NCBI GenBank assembly: GCA_038277395.1
Contig: CM076197.1
Span: 98,611,442 to 98,675,441 of the forward strand
Reading direction: 5' to 3'
Source of the DNA: Dryocosmus kuriphilus
Taxonomy: Eukaryota > Arthropoda > Insecta > Hymenoptera > Cynipidae
Length of the DNA: 64,000 nt
The notes beneath the pieces are model-generated. The model saw only the letters and a list, made by a program, of their open reading frames with translations. It ran no database searches and was not told the DNA's origin. The translations under genes were made by a program, and so were the position numbers. Shown here piece by piece: positions 46,314 through 56,649 of this stretch (positions are counted from its first letter, which is position 1; each line of letters opens with the position of its first letter).

Positions 46314-47224
46314 TAGAAAGAAGTTTGTTGATTCAAGTTAATCTATATGATTATGAACACTAATTGTGATATTAATTCAAAAATTTTAATACTTATGTGT
46401 ACTACTCTAGTAAAAGTTCAGTTCTTTTTTTAATGTACTTTACTTAGTTGAAATTGTTACAAATGACAATATATTCAACCAAGCCTAATCCTCATAATAT
46501 TATAGAAAAAATAATTTTTATAGATTTGATTGAAAAATGAAATATAATTAATACTTATACCTTCTTTTTCCGATAATTTAGAAAAAAATAAGAATTTTTT
46601 CCTACACTTGATTTTATTAATTTTTCGGTACATTATATTCATTATTAATGTAGTATTAGTCATCTTGTAAAAAATAATCAATTTTATTAAACCTAAAACT
46701 GGAAGTCTTTCACGAATGGCAAAAGTCTATTTTTTTTTGCTTTTCAATAAAATAATATGAACCAATTAAAAAATATATTAAATAATTCACTATCTTTTGT
46801 ATAAATTTGTACAAAATGCAAAAATACAATAAAAGCAGTAGCAATAATGTAAAGCACGTTACATCAATGTTATGAAACATTTTTTATTAAACCAATATCT
46901 ATAATAGCTTAAAATGAAAAACAAAATTTTGCTTCTTTTCCATAGAAAAGTGACAAAAATATTACCTTAAAAAAGTGAAATTTGTTAAAATTAGTTTGAA
47001 AACTTTCTTCTTCTCTTGTAATATGTCAAATTAGAAAAAAACAAGAAGGAAAGAAGGAAAAAAATTTTACAGCAAAAAAACGGCATTTGAGAAAAGAGCA
47101 ATCGAAATGGCATTTTTTACTTGTTCTCCGAAATGGCATGTTCTTCAACGCAGTTTTGAAATGGTATTTTATTCCCGTATACCATCGATATACAGGCTTT
47201 TTTTGATCTTACGAGACCGTAAAA

Positions 47225-47390
47225 CCAAAAAAATATATTATTTATTATTATTGTTAATTTTTTATTTATTTATTAATATATTAATATAATATTATATATC
47301 ATATATATAATTATATAATATTATAATATAATATTAATAATGTCAATTTATTATTATTAATATATTATTTATATTATTAAATTATTATAT
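47225..47390. repeat. AT-only low-complexity tract
   Basis: TTATTATTATT, AATATATTAATATAATAT and TATATAATTATAT stretches; nearly no G or C for about 150 bp. Confidence 0.9.
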
Positions 47391-48200
47391 GGTTTATTGA
47401 TTCGTTGCTTTTTCTAATAAGACTATTAGAAAAAACAACGAATCAATAAACCATCCGTCTTTATTTTGCGACGTTTCAACAGTACTACGTGTATCAATAA
47501 AATCAACTACAAACATTTTTACAAAATTCTTTAAAATCGAGAAATAAAAATATAGTTACAAAAATTACCTGCATAAATCCGTTTGAAGTAAAAACGTTTT
47601 TCAAATATGGCTTGTAGTAAAATCACGTCAAACAATATTAAGTCAACAATTTCAAAACCAAGTTGACCAACTCCAAATTATTAAAAACCATGTAAAAACT
47701 TTTTGTAAGAAATTTTCAAAGCCCCATAAAAATTAAAGGGACTTTAATACATTACTACATTTTTTTAAAATGTTTGGTTTGATAACGGTTTGTGACATCG
47801 AACAACGAGGAACGACAATCATAATTTACAAAAGCGAATATACAATCGTCGACGGCCTTAATTTTCATGAGCCTTCAAAAATTTCTTACAAAAAGTTTTT
47901 TACATGGTTTTTAATAATTTGGAGTTTGTCGACTTGGTTCTGAAATTGTTGGCTTAATATTGCTTGACTTTATTTTCCAAACCATATTTTGAAAAACGTT
48001 TTTACTTCAAATGGATTTATGCAGGTAGTTCTTCTAACTATATTTTTATTTCTCGGTTTTCAAGAATTTTGTAAAAACTTTAGTAGTTGGTTTTATTGAT
48101 ACTTTAGGTTGTTTTACTTTACTTTAGGTTGTTGATACTTTAGGTTGTTGTCGCAAAATAAAGACGGAAGGTTTAATGATTCGTTGTTTTTTTAATAAGA
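47390..48200. repeat. Foldback element with extra terminal hairpin
   Basis: The arms share, inverted, AACAACGAATCAATAAACC / GGTTTAATGATTCGTTG, CCGTCTTTATTTTGCGAC, TACAAAATTCTT, AACGTTTTTCAAATATGG and AACCATGTAAAAACTTTTTG. The left end has an additional ~62-bp near-perfect hairpin (47390-47453: TGGTTTATTGATTCGTTG ... CAACGAATCAATAAACCA), as if a terminus had been duplicated in inverted form. The spacer includes a non-repetitive GATAACGGTTTGTGACATCG block. No ORF. Confidence 0.8.
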
Positions 48201-48955
48201 CCCTAAGACCAAAAAAAATTCTATATAACAATCTGCATCGACGGTCGAAGAAAAAAGGGACACATTTGTGAAATAAATCTGTTATTAAATTTGATCAAAA
48301 TTTGAAGAACTTTTTCAGTGTTCTATTTTTTAAAAAGTTTGTACCAAATTTTCCAAATTAGCTAAAGGGAAACAATTGCAACTCGAAAATTTTCAAAGTT
48401 GAAGTTTTTAGTAACTTTTAATAACTATACGTTTGAATTTGTGTTCCTTTTCTTTGTGAAAGAATAAAAAGCAAACAAAATTTAAGGACTTTTATTTTAA
48501 TAAAAATATAAAATAATGGTCGATTAATTTGAACGGCTTTAACGGTATTTTAAAAGAATTTCAAGGAATTTCACAGGGTGTAAAGGATTTTTTCGAGTCT
48601 CCAAGGATTGAAAAGGATTGCAAAACATTTCAAAGATTTCCAAGCATTTCCAGATTTCAAATATTTTAAGGAATTTCAAATAATTTTCACCTATTTCAAT
48701 GGAGGTTTACGATTTCAAGGATTTAAAGGATTTCAACGAAAAGTGAGTAAACTAAAAACTGTATTTTGAATAATTAAAAATATATTTAACCCTAAATCTA
48801 ATGTTCAAGTTTAAATATTTGCAGGCTTCAAAGTGCTCTATGGAACTAAAAAAAGTATCAAAAAAGTATCTTTCTGAAGAAAAGAAGTATCCTCGAAAAA
48901 TAAAAAAAGTATGAAGAAGTAGCCTTTAGCTCAATGTTTTTATTCAGCTTTATTC
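48200..48955. other. AT-rich DNA with TTTCAAGGA-type minisatellite
   Basis: From 48540 to 48740 ~10-bp words such as AAGGATTTCA and AAAGGATTTCAA repeat, in the opposite strand sense to the array at 48960. The rest is AT-rich without features. Confidence 0.55.
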
Positions 48956-48959
48956 AATC

Positions 48960-51530
48960 TCTTTAAATTCTTTGGAATCAGTAAATATCTCGAAATCTTC
49001 CAAATATTTTGAAATCTCGTAAAATCATTTGAAAAGATTTAAAGTCCGTGCAAGTCCTTAAAAGTCTTACGAAATTCATTGAAATCCATAAAAATACTTT
49101 AGAAATTCTTGAAATTCTTGGGAATCTTTTAAAATAACTATTAAAATACTTTACAATTTTTTTAACTCCTATATCTCTTGGAATCGTCAAAATCCGTAGA
49201 AATCCTTAAAAATAAAATTTAACGTATTCCCTAAAGTTCTCTAGAAATTCGTTTAAATCCCTTGAAATTTTTCAAAATCATAAGAGACCATTGAAGTAAG
49301 TAGAAATCCTTTTAAATCTTTTGAAATCTTTGAGTAGATTAAGAAAAATCCTTTAAATCTTACGAAATTCCTTGAAATACCTTTAAATCTCTTGAAGTCT
49401 TTGAAAATACTTCAAAACTTTTAAAAACTTTGCAAATCTCTTGAAATTCTTCGGAATCAGTTAAAATACCTTAAAATCTTTCAAATCCTTCAAAATTCCA
49501 TAAAATGTTTAAAAAAGTTTTAAAATACTTCGTCGGCCCTAGAAATCTCTTGAAATACTCTAAAATTATCTGAAAGCTTGGAAATATTTGAAAGTTTCTA
49601 AAATTTATTTCGAAATCTTCCGAAATTTCTTGAAAAACATTGAAATCCCTTAAAGTTACTTGCGATATTTGGAAATGCATAGAAGTCTTTCAAAATCGCA
49701 TAAGTGACTTTGAAAAGCCTTAAAATCCGTGGAAGTCCGTCGAAATCGGTTGAAATAATTTCGAGTCTCTTCAAAATCTCCTGATATGTTTGGAAATCTT
49801 GGAAATATTTGAAGTCATCTGAAATCACGTAAAATTTTTTTGAAATCTGACGAAAAGCTTAAAATCTTTGGAAGTTCTCTAGAATCCCTTAAAATTCCTT
49901 GAAATCTGTAAAAATACTTTATAAATTCTTGAAATTCTTGGGAATCTTTTAAAATACCTATTAAAATACTTTACAATTTTTTTAACTCCTTAATATCTCT
50001 TGGAATCGTCAAAATCCGTAGAAATCCTTAAAAATAAAATTTAACGTATTCCCTAAAGTTCTCTAGAAATTCGTTTAAATCCCTTGAAATCTTTGAAAAT
50101 CATAAGAGTCCATTGAAGTAAGTAGAAATCCTTTTAAATCTTTTGAAATCTTTGAGTAGATTAAGAAAAATCCTTTAAATCTTACGAAATTCCTTGAAAT
50201 ACCTTTAAATCTCTTGAAGTCTTTGAAAATACTTCAAAACTCTTTAAAACTTTGCAAATCTCTCGAAATTCTTCGGAATCAGTTAAAATACCTTAAAATC
50301 TTTCAAATCCTTCAAAATTCCATAAAATGTTTAAAAAAGTTTTAAAATACTTCGTCGGCCCTAGAAATCTCTTGAAATACCTTAAAATTATCTGAAAAGC
50401 TTGGATATACTTGAAGTTCTCTAAAATGTATTTCGAAATCTTACGAAATTCCTTGAAAACCATTAAAATCCCTTAAAGTTACTTGCGATATTTGGAAATG
50501 CATAGAGGTCTTTCAAAATCGCATAAATGACTTTGAAAAGCCTTAAAATCCGTGGAGGTCCCTCGAAATCGGTTGAAATAATTTGGAGTCTCTTCAAAAT
50601 CTCCTGATATGTTTGGAAATCTTGGAAATCTTTGAAGTCATCTGAAATCACGTAAAATTTTTATGAAATCTGACGAAAAGCTTAAAATCTTTGGTAATTC
50701 TCTGGAATCCCTTAAAATTCCTTGAAATTCGTAACAATACTTTAGAAATTCTTGAAATTTTTGGGAATCTTTTAAAATAACTATTAAAATACTTTACAAT
50801 TTTTTTACCTCCTTAATATCTCTTGGAATCGTTAAAATCCGTAGAAATCCTTAAAAATAAAATTTAACATATTCCCTAAAGTTCTCTAGAAATTCGTTGA
50901 AATCCCTTGAAATCTTTGAAAATCATAAGAGTTCATTGAAGTAAGTAGAAATCCTTTCAAACCTTTTGAAATCTTTAAGTAGATTAAGAAAAATCCTTTA
51001 AATCTTACGAAATTCCTTGATATACCTTTAAATCTCTTGAAGTCTTTGGAAATACTACAAAACTCTTTAAAATTTCACAAATCTCTCGAAATTCTTCGAA
51101 ATCAGTTAAAATACCTTAAAATCTTTCAAATCCTTCAAAATCCCTCAAATCATTGATAATCCTTAGAAACCTCTTGAAATACTCTAAAATTATCTGAAAG
51201 CTTGGAAATATTTGAAATTTTCTAAAATGTATTTGGAAATCTTATGAAATTCCTTGAAAACCATTGAAATCCTTTAAAGTTGCTTGCGATATTTGGAAAT
51301 GCATAGAAGTCTTTCAAAATCACATAAATGACTTTGAAAGGCCTTAAAATCCGTGGAAGCCCCTCGAAATCGGTTGAAATAATTTGGAGTCTCTTCAAGA
51401 TCTCCTGATATGTTTGGAAATCTTGGAAATCTTTGAAGTCATCTGAAATCACGTAAAATATCTTTGGTAATTCTCTGGAATCCCTTAAAATTCCTCGAAA
51501 TCCGCTGTTGTACTTAAAATCTTTAGAAAA
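48960..51530 (+). repeat. Higher-order tandem repeat, 822-bp unit x ~3.1
   Basis: The word TTTAAC(G/A)TATTCCCTAAAG recurs at 49218, 50040 and 50863, i.e. 822 and 823 bp apart. Each 822-bp unit is built from ~10-11-bp subunits like TTGAAATCCT/TTAAAATCTT, plus unique marks (ACTTCGTCGGCCCTAGAAAT, TTGCGATATTTGGAAATGCA). The third unit lacks the CGTCGGCCC mark and is partly contracted. The minus-strand ORFs of 60-120 codons recurring in each unit come from the duplication and have no domain. Confidence 0.9.
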
Positions 51531-51539
51531 CCAATTGCC

Positions 51540-52380
51540 GACTATTTGATTAATTTGACATTCTTTATACATCACAGGCATGATTCACGCGTATTGCGTG
51601 CCTGTTTTCAGGCACTTAAGTTCCTAACAAGGGTTGCAACAATCTTTTTAAGGACTGATCAATTATTGGCACAACTCAATATTTGTTTAATTTTGTAATT
51701 TTCAAGAAAAATATGCAGGGAAATTTTTTGTAGTGAAATCTGTATCCTTATATGGAGGGAAAGTTTCACACGCCACCCTTGTGGATTTCTAGTGGGGTAT
51801 TTATAGCAGCGACGTCTAGACCAAAGTAATCAGTCGAAATTAGAATTTGGGATAAATCAACGTCAAGAGGTTCCCTAACCTGTCTCGAAGGAGACGGTAT
51901 TCGAAGTCTCTGGACCTTTCGAATGTCTCCTGATTACTTAAGAAAGTCAGGAGCACTTGACGTTTCAAGTGGAATCCGTTTATACGTCCCACGATCGACT
52001 ATATACAAGTACGATCTAGTTTACATGAAACGTGCGAGATTTGTTTGTACGGCTCCACCCCCATTGGCCTATCGTTTAATGTACATATCACGGTGCACCA
52101 TGTGTTCAGCCTGACCCAATGTTATGACATCTTTTGAAACTGGTTTATCTGGAGAAGGATCTTAAACGTTCAGCCCTTTTTTTCAAGAAGAACAACATTT
52201 TTAGTCATGGTTTTACACTTACAAAAACACAACAAAAATTAAGGAAAGAGGTCGGGTCTTGGAATAATGATTCAGTGAATCTGTCATAATATTAGAAGAA
52301 GTATTAAAAATGGTTAAGTATCAAAAGCGAGAAGTTCTCAAAGAACACTTCTGAATACTTCAGATTATCTGATTATTATT
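51540..52380. other. Unique DNA with moderate GC island
   Basis: 51730-52130 is less AT-rich and has an imperfect internal inverted motif (GGAGACGGTATTCGAAGTCTC and TTCGAATGTCTCC). Short ORFs only. No repeat homology was noticed up to the 5' side of PLE3. Confidence 0.35.
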
Positions 52381-52589
52381 ATCAGATTATTTTTATAGGA
52401 CGGATCTTAAAGAAATTATTCTTAAAAGTCATATCAACATTTTAAATATAAGTATAAAGGATATTACAAAAAATATTGAATGTGTACACAATGGTTTTGA
52501 ATAACTTAAAGCATTAATATATGACAAAACAGAAAACAATTTCTCAAATGAGTTAGAACTTTTTTTCAACACTCAAGCACAGAATTTCT

Positions 52590-54000
52590 CAAACTTGGGA
52601 AAAATTCTTATTTTAAAATCTATAAATAAATTTAGCTGGCTTAAATCTCATTATTGTGGTCGTCGTAATTATGTTATCAATCAAAAATGGATCTTAAATA
52701 AAACAAAAATCAGGTTACCTAATAATGTAGAATACTATCCCAGTCTCGGAAAGAATTTTTGTCTACCTTATTATAACAAGGACAATTTTGTAAAAACCAC
52801 TCTTTGCAATACAGAAGTAAAAATACACCTTATAGATGAGCAAAAAAGGGATGATTTTAGATCAGATCTAGCTTTTAGTTTACAACGTTTCCTTAAGAAT
52901 AATAATCCATGTAAATTTAAAAACCATTTCACTGAAATGGCCATTGAAACTAAGGATTTTCTTTTAAAACATAAGAATATCATTGTAACTAAAGCAGATA
53001 AAGGGAACGTTACAGTTCTCATGGATCAAAAAAACTATACAAATAAATCTTTACTTCTTTTGGATGACTCTTCCACTTACAAAGTACTCAGTAAGGATTC
53101 TACCCGTTTAATTCAAATCAAACTTAATAAATTACTAGATGAAATTTGCCTACTAGGTTTTACCAATATTAATACTGTTAGAATCCTTAAATGTACAAAT
53201 GGCTATGCTCCAAAATTCTACGGGCTTCCTAAGATTCATAAACCAGATTGTCCATTGCCTCCTGTTATATCTTTTGTAAACTCACCTTTATACGACATCT
53301 CAAAATTTATAGCTTCACCAATCAAAGCAACTTTAGGGAACAATCCTAGACATATTAAAGATAGCTGGAACTTTGTGGAAAAGATTTCATGCTTCACAGT
53401 GCCAGAAGACTATGATTTCTTTTAGTCTTGATGTCAAATCACTGTTCACTAGCATCCCACATGATTTGGTACTTGAGGCCGTAGAAAAAAGATGGGACTT
53501 AATTAAAATTCACACTAAACTTCCTTTTGAGTTTTTCATTAAAATATACAATTTTGCCTTAGTAATGCTTATTGTACTTTCCAAGAAAAATATTATAGTC
53601 AGATTTATGGCGTCCCAATGGGATCACCAATTTCTGCTGCTGTCTCTGATTTAGTGATGGAAGTTTTGGAGCATCACATCATCTCTCCAAAATCAATGTT
53701 TAAACCCTTGTTTTTCTATAGATATTTGGACGATATCCTATCTTGTCTTCATCATGATCAAATTGAAGAATTTAAAAACCTTTTCAACTCATATCATAAC
53801 AGAATGCAGTTCACTATTGAGAATCAAAAAAACAATAGTATAAATTTTTTGTATGTACAGATATCGAATGTTAATGGTCGAATATACACAAACTGGTTTT
53901 CATAAAGAAACATGGTCCGGAAGATACACTAATTATCACTCTATTACTATTCCACCTTACAAAAATAGTATGGTAAATAGTCTTGTTGAAAGAGCAGTTA
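52590..54000 (+). pseudogene. PLE3 N-terminal region and reverse transcriptase
   Basis: The first frame (52595-53425) holds the N-terminal region, TKADKGNVTVLMD (about 52989-53027) and YGLPKIHKPDCPLPPV (53219-53266). A +1/-1 shift moves the frame to SLDVKSLFTSIPHDLV (about 53425-53470). A second shift leads to GSPISAAVSD (from 53621) and the catalytic FFYRYLDDIL (53711-53740); leucine replaces the more usual V/A of YxDD. A third shift leads to the 53853-54638 frame. With three shifts the RT is not produced as one protein. Confidence 0.9.
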
Positions 54001-54638
54001 AACTTTCGCATTCTTCTTTTCATGATGAAAACTTAAATATTATCGCTTGCACTCTTATTAACAATGGCTTTCCTATCAATATCGCTAATGAACTTATTAA
54101 CAAGAGGGTTATGAAGCTAAATTCTCTATCTTCCAACATTTCAAACAACGGCTTAAATCTAGAACGATCCATTATCTTACCATACAATCCACAAACTTCC
54201 AGAATATTTCAAAAGATGTATACCAAATACAATATTAAAATCATTTTTAGACGTATAAAAGACCCCTTTAACGGCTTTAGAAATCAGAAAGATCATATTC
54301 CACGTAATAAAATGTCTAATGTTATCTACGGAATATCATTTTCAGATTGTGAAAAGTGTTATATTGGTGAGACAAAAAGATACATCGACGCAAGAATTAA
54401 TGAACATCGTAGAGACTGTATTAATAACAAAATCAACACTGCACTTTCAAAACACGCAACGCAAAATAAACATTCCTTTGATTTTGTCAATTTTAGTCTT
54501 CTAGATAAAGAATCACATTATTACAAACGTATTCTCATGGAGATGTTCTATATTGTGAAAAATAATAATAATATTAACTTTAAAACAGACATAGATAATA
54601 TGAGCATCACTTATAAACAGCCTTATTCGTTCTATTAA
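53853..54638 (+). pseudogene. PLE3 thumb and GIY-YIG endonuclease
   Basis: This 261-codon frame carries the end of the RT (NWF-type motif displaced by the shift, GRYTNYHS, HSSFHDENLN) and an apparently intact GIY-YIG nuclease: VIYGISFSDCEKCYIGETKR, then ARINEHRRDC, SKHATQNKHSFDF, and LMEMFYIVKNNNN. The cysteines (C-x2-C before YIG), tyrosine, catalytic arginine and glutamate expected for PLE nucleases are all present. It is the only one of the three copies with all of them. Ends at TAA 54636-54638. Confidence 0.9.
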
Positions 54639-54870
54639 ATAGTACATTATATTTTTACACAAATATGCTTGTCAAAAAACATTTTAAATTTATAACTTCT
54701 GTATTTAACCCAATACATCAGCGGTTTATAATATTGTATTCATATTTCAACACGTAACACTGACGTCAGCAATACGTCATGCGCATAACTACACTCTCCA
54801 TACTTACAGATGGTCAAACCACCATGTTTACGGTCACCTACTTGTAATTTCCGAAACAGATGTCAGTCTT

Positions 54871-54952
54871 CTGGACGGAATGATTTTTAAAACATCTATG
54901 TTTTGTGTTATGTCCATTAATAAATATCAAATTTACTAATAATTCCGTCCAG
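54871..54952 (+). other. Hairpin in PLE3 3' region
   Basis: CTGGACGGAAT (54871-54881) pairs with ATTCCGTCCAG (54942-54952) across a 60-nt loop, and weaker pairing continues outward. It starts 233 bp after the ORF stop. Confidence 0.7.
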
Positions 54953-55098
54953 CAGAACACATCGTTTTATACAACTATTACGGCATATTCTATCTATCAG
55001 GTAACTTATATTTCAGCTATTTTAACTTTTTAAAAGTACTTTATTTCATTGTCCACTTTTGTCACACAGGTCATAACTGTTTTTTTTCATTTTTCAAT

Positions 55099-55131
55099 CT
55101 GATGAGGACTGTAGAATACAGTCGAAACGTC
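55099..55131 (+). ncRNA. Hammerhead-ribozyme-like core, PLE3
   Basis: CTGATGA (55099-55105), one G, then a perfect 6-bp stem GACTGT/ACAGTC (55107-55112 with 55118-55123), then GAAACGTC (55124-55131). This fits the hammerhead consensus including the GUC cleavage triplet. The deviation is one additional G between CUGAUGA and stem II. ACGT before the final C is self-complementary, so stem III would form between two molecules, as known for minimal hammerheads of PLEs. Stem I next to the core is weak (AT/AT then a mismatch), although CACACA (about 55065) could pair with TGTGT downstream. Confidence 0.65.
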
Positions 55132-55149
55132 ATGTGTATTAAGAATTGC

Positions 55150-55985
55150 TGAGAGACTCTCAGTCTTTTCTCATCTTTTTAAGAGAGGACCAGTAATCAA
55201 CAAAAAAAATTTCTCTTTTACATCTAAAACTTAACGCTTATACCCCGGTCAACACCACCATTACATCATCTAAAAAGAAAAAGATATAAAGGTTTTTAAA
55301 GGTTTAGTTTACTTTATTTACGGTTTGCACAATTTGAATATTCCACTATGCAAAAAAAACAAAGTTTTTGAAATTTTTCAAAAATTGAAAACATGAAGAG
55401 ATATCCAACTTTATTTTATATTAACGGTTTTATGAAATTAACTTTTCACCTTGCAGCCTTCCATTTCTTTCATAACATGTCTCTTGCGTTTAACTGATAC
55501 ATTTTATGAATAACTGGAGCCTAAAAAAGCAATTAAAACAAAAATGTCTATCTCACTTATGGTTATGACTGAAGATGATTTTTGAGGATGTTTTTCTCGA
55601 AAAGTATTACCTTTTTTTAACTTTTTTTTACAGATCTATAGAGATCCATCAACTCTCAAAAGCACTTTCTCATTTTTTTAAAAACAGCTTCACAGTTCTG
55701 AATTGTTGATTTTTAAGCTTAAAAGTTGAAGGCTGTCAGTTTAAACTTATTCAATTCTGAAAGACTGCAATTTAAAATGTATCATTCCTAAATTTTTACT
55801 ATTTTCAATTGTGCTATTTGAAAGAATTTGTTAACGATAAATATTCCCAACCCAAGACTAAAATCGCTCATTGAAGGAAATAATACTCTAAATGCCACAT
55901 ATGCCAGCACTTCTCTATGGTAAAACTTCCCCAAAAAAATATTCTCATCACATAAGGATAATTTCTTGTAGTTTTTCGGAAGAGC
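55150..55985. other. AT-rich DNA, nothing identified
   Basis: No ORF, repeat or RNA that I can support between the PLE3 tail and the GC-richer island at 56 kb. Confidence 0.4.
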
Positions 55986-55989
55986 CTGA

Positions 55990-56360
55990 ACGAGGAAATA
56001 AGCGCCACACACATCGTCCAGAAATATAATTGGATATGGCCGGGTTGTAGCAATAGCCAGGGGATGGTGGTGGTGAAATTTATACCGGATGCCAGCCACC
56101 TAATAACGTTATTGCGTTGTATAAACTCTGGGCCCGCGAGCACATTAAAACTGCCGTCATGGACCGAGTATAAATAATACCCGCGGTCATTTCCGATGCC
56201 GTATTTAGTTTATTAGCGGCGACCCGGGGATTTTTCGGCCGACCAACACTACTAACCCGCCGAATTACAGGATACAATTTAGTGAGAATCGAGCGCCCAC
56301 ACCCGGAAACGAGTGCTTTATGGTGGCGTCGAAAATCGCAGCGACCCTCTGTTAGTTATT
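55990..56360. other. CpG-containing unique island, possible regulatory DNA
   Basis: Markedly less AT-rich than its surroundings, no repeat partner, no convincing ORF (several overlapping frames of up to 103 codons). Motifs such as CCGAGTATAAATAATACCCG, TAGTTTATTAGCGGCGACC and ACCCGGGG are dense. Similar in texture to 42380-42890 and 59500-59960. Best described as candidate conserved non-coding DNA; unproven. Confidence 0.4.
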
Positions 56361-56645
56361 CAACTGCAACTGAATCGACTCACTCTATTGAAATTATCTT
56401 CAATCCTATCAAATCTACCAACAAAGTATCAAATTACAAAGCAACAATTATGCAACAATATAGAGTCCGATTATATTAAATAATTCAAGTAATTCGAGGA
56501 CAGTAGTTCTGGAAGTCTTTGAAAAAAATTCTTGACTAAACCTACGTAGAGTGGTCGGAAAAAAATAATCATTTACCAAAAATAAATTTTTACTTGAAGC
56601 GAGTATATTGCTCTCAGAAATGAATAATAAGAGGAGCAATTAACG
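56360..56645. other. AT-rich DNA before the Transib-like gene
   Basis: Nothing recognised. No terminal repeat beginning CAC could be assigned as the end of the Transib-like element. Confidence 0.3.
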
Positions 56646-56649
56646 AAAA

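Larger units (their letters stand above)
44240..47182. mobile_element. 2.9-kb inverted-repeat element containing copy B
   Basis: The left end GTATACGGGAATGACATGCC is followed by three or four ~33-bp repeats with CATGCCATTTCAAAACTGCG. The right end is the inverse: CGAAATGGCATGTTCTTCAA, AACGCAGTTTTGAAATGG, ATTCCCGTATAC. Inside lie a smaller inverted repeat (44416-44825), the ~1.25-kb copy B repeat and AT-rich sequence. No transposase was seen. Confidence 0.65.
52390..55150 (+). mobile_element. Penelope-like retroelement, copy 3 (PLE3)
   Basis: The best-preserved PLE of the window, covering nearly the whole ORF (N-terminal region, RT, GIY-YIG) with three frameshifts and at least one upstream stop. 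After the ORF end (54638) come a hairpin (54871-54952) and a hammerhead-like core (55099-55131). The 5' end is placed near 52390, where PLE-like coding similarity begins in the frame of the first ORF; the true start is unsure. Confidence 0.92.

Noticed and set aside
48978..51581. Recurrent minus-strand ORFs with DFKDFQDFQ-like text
   Set aside because: They recur because the 822-bp unit is tandemly duplicated, and the underlying ~10-bp subunit repeat explains the composition.
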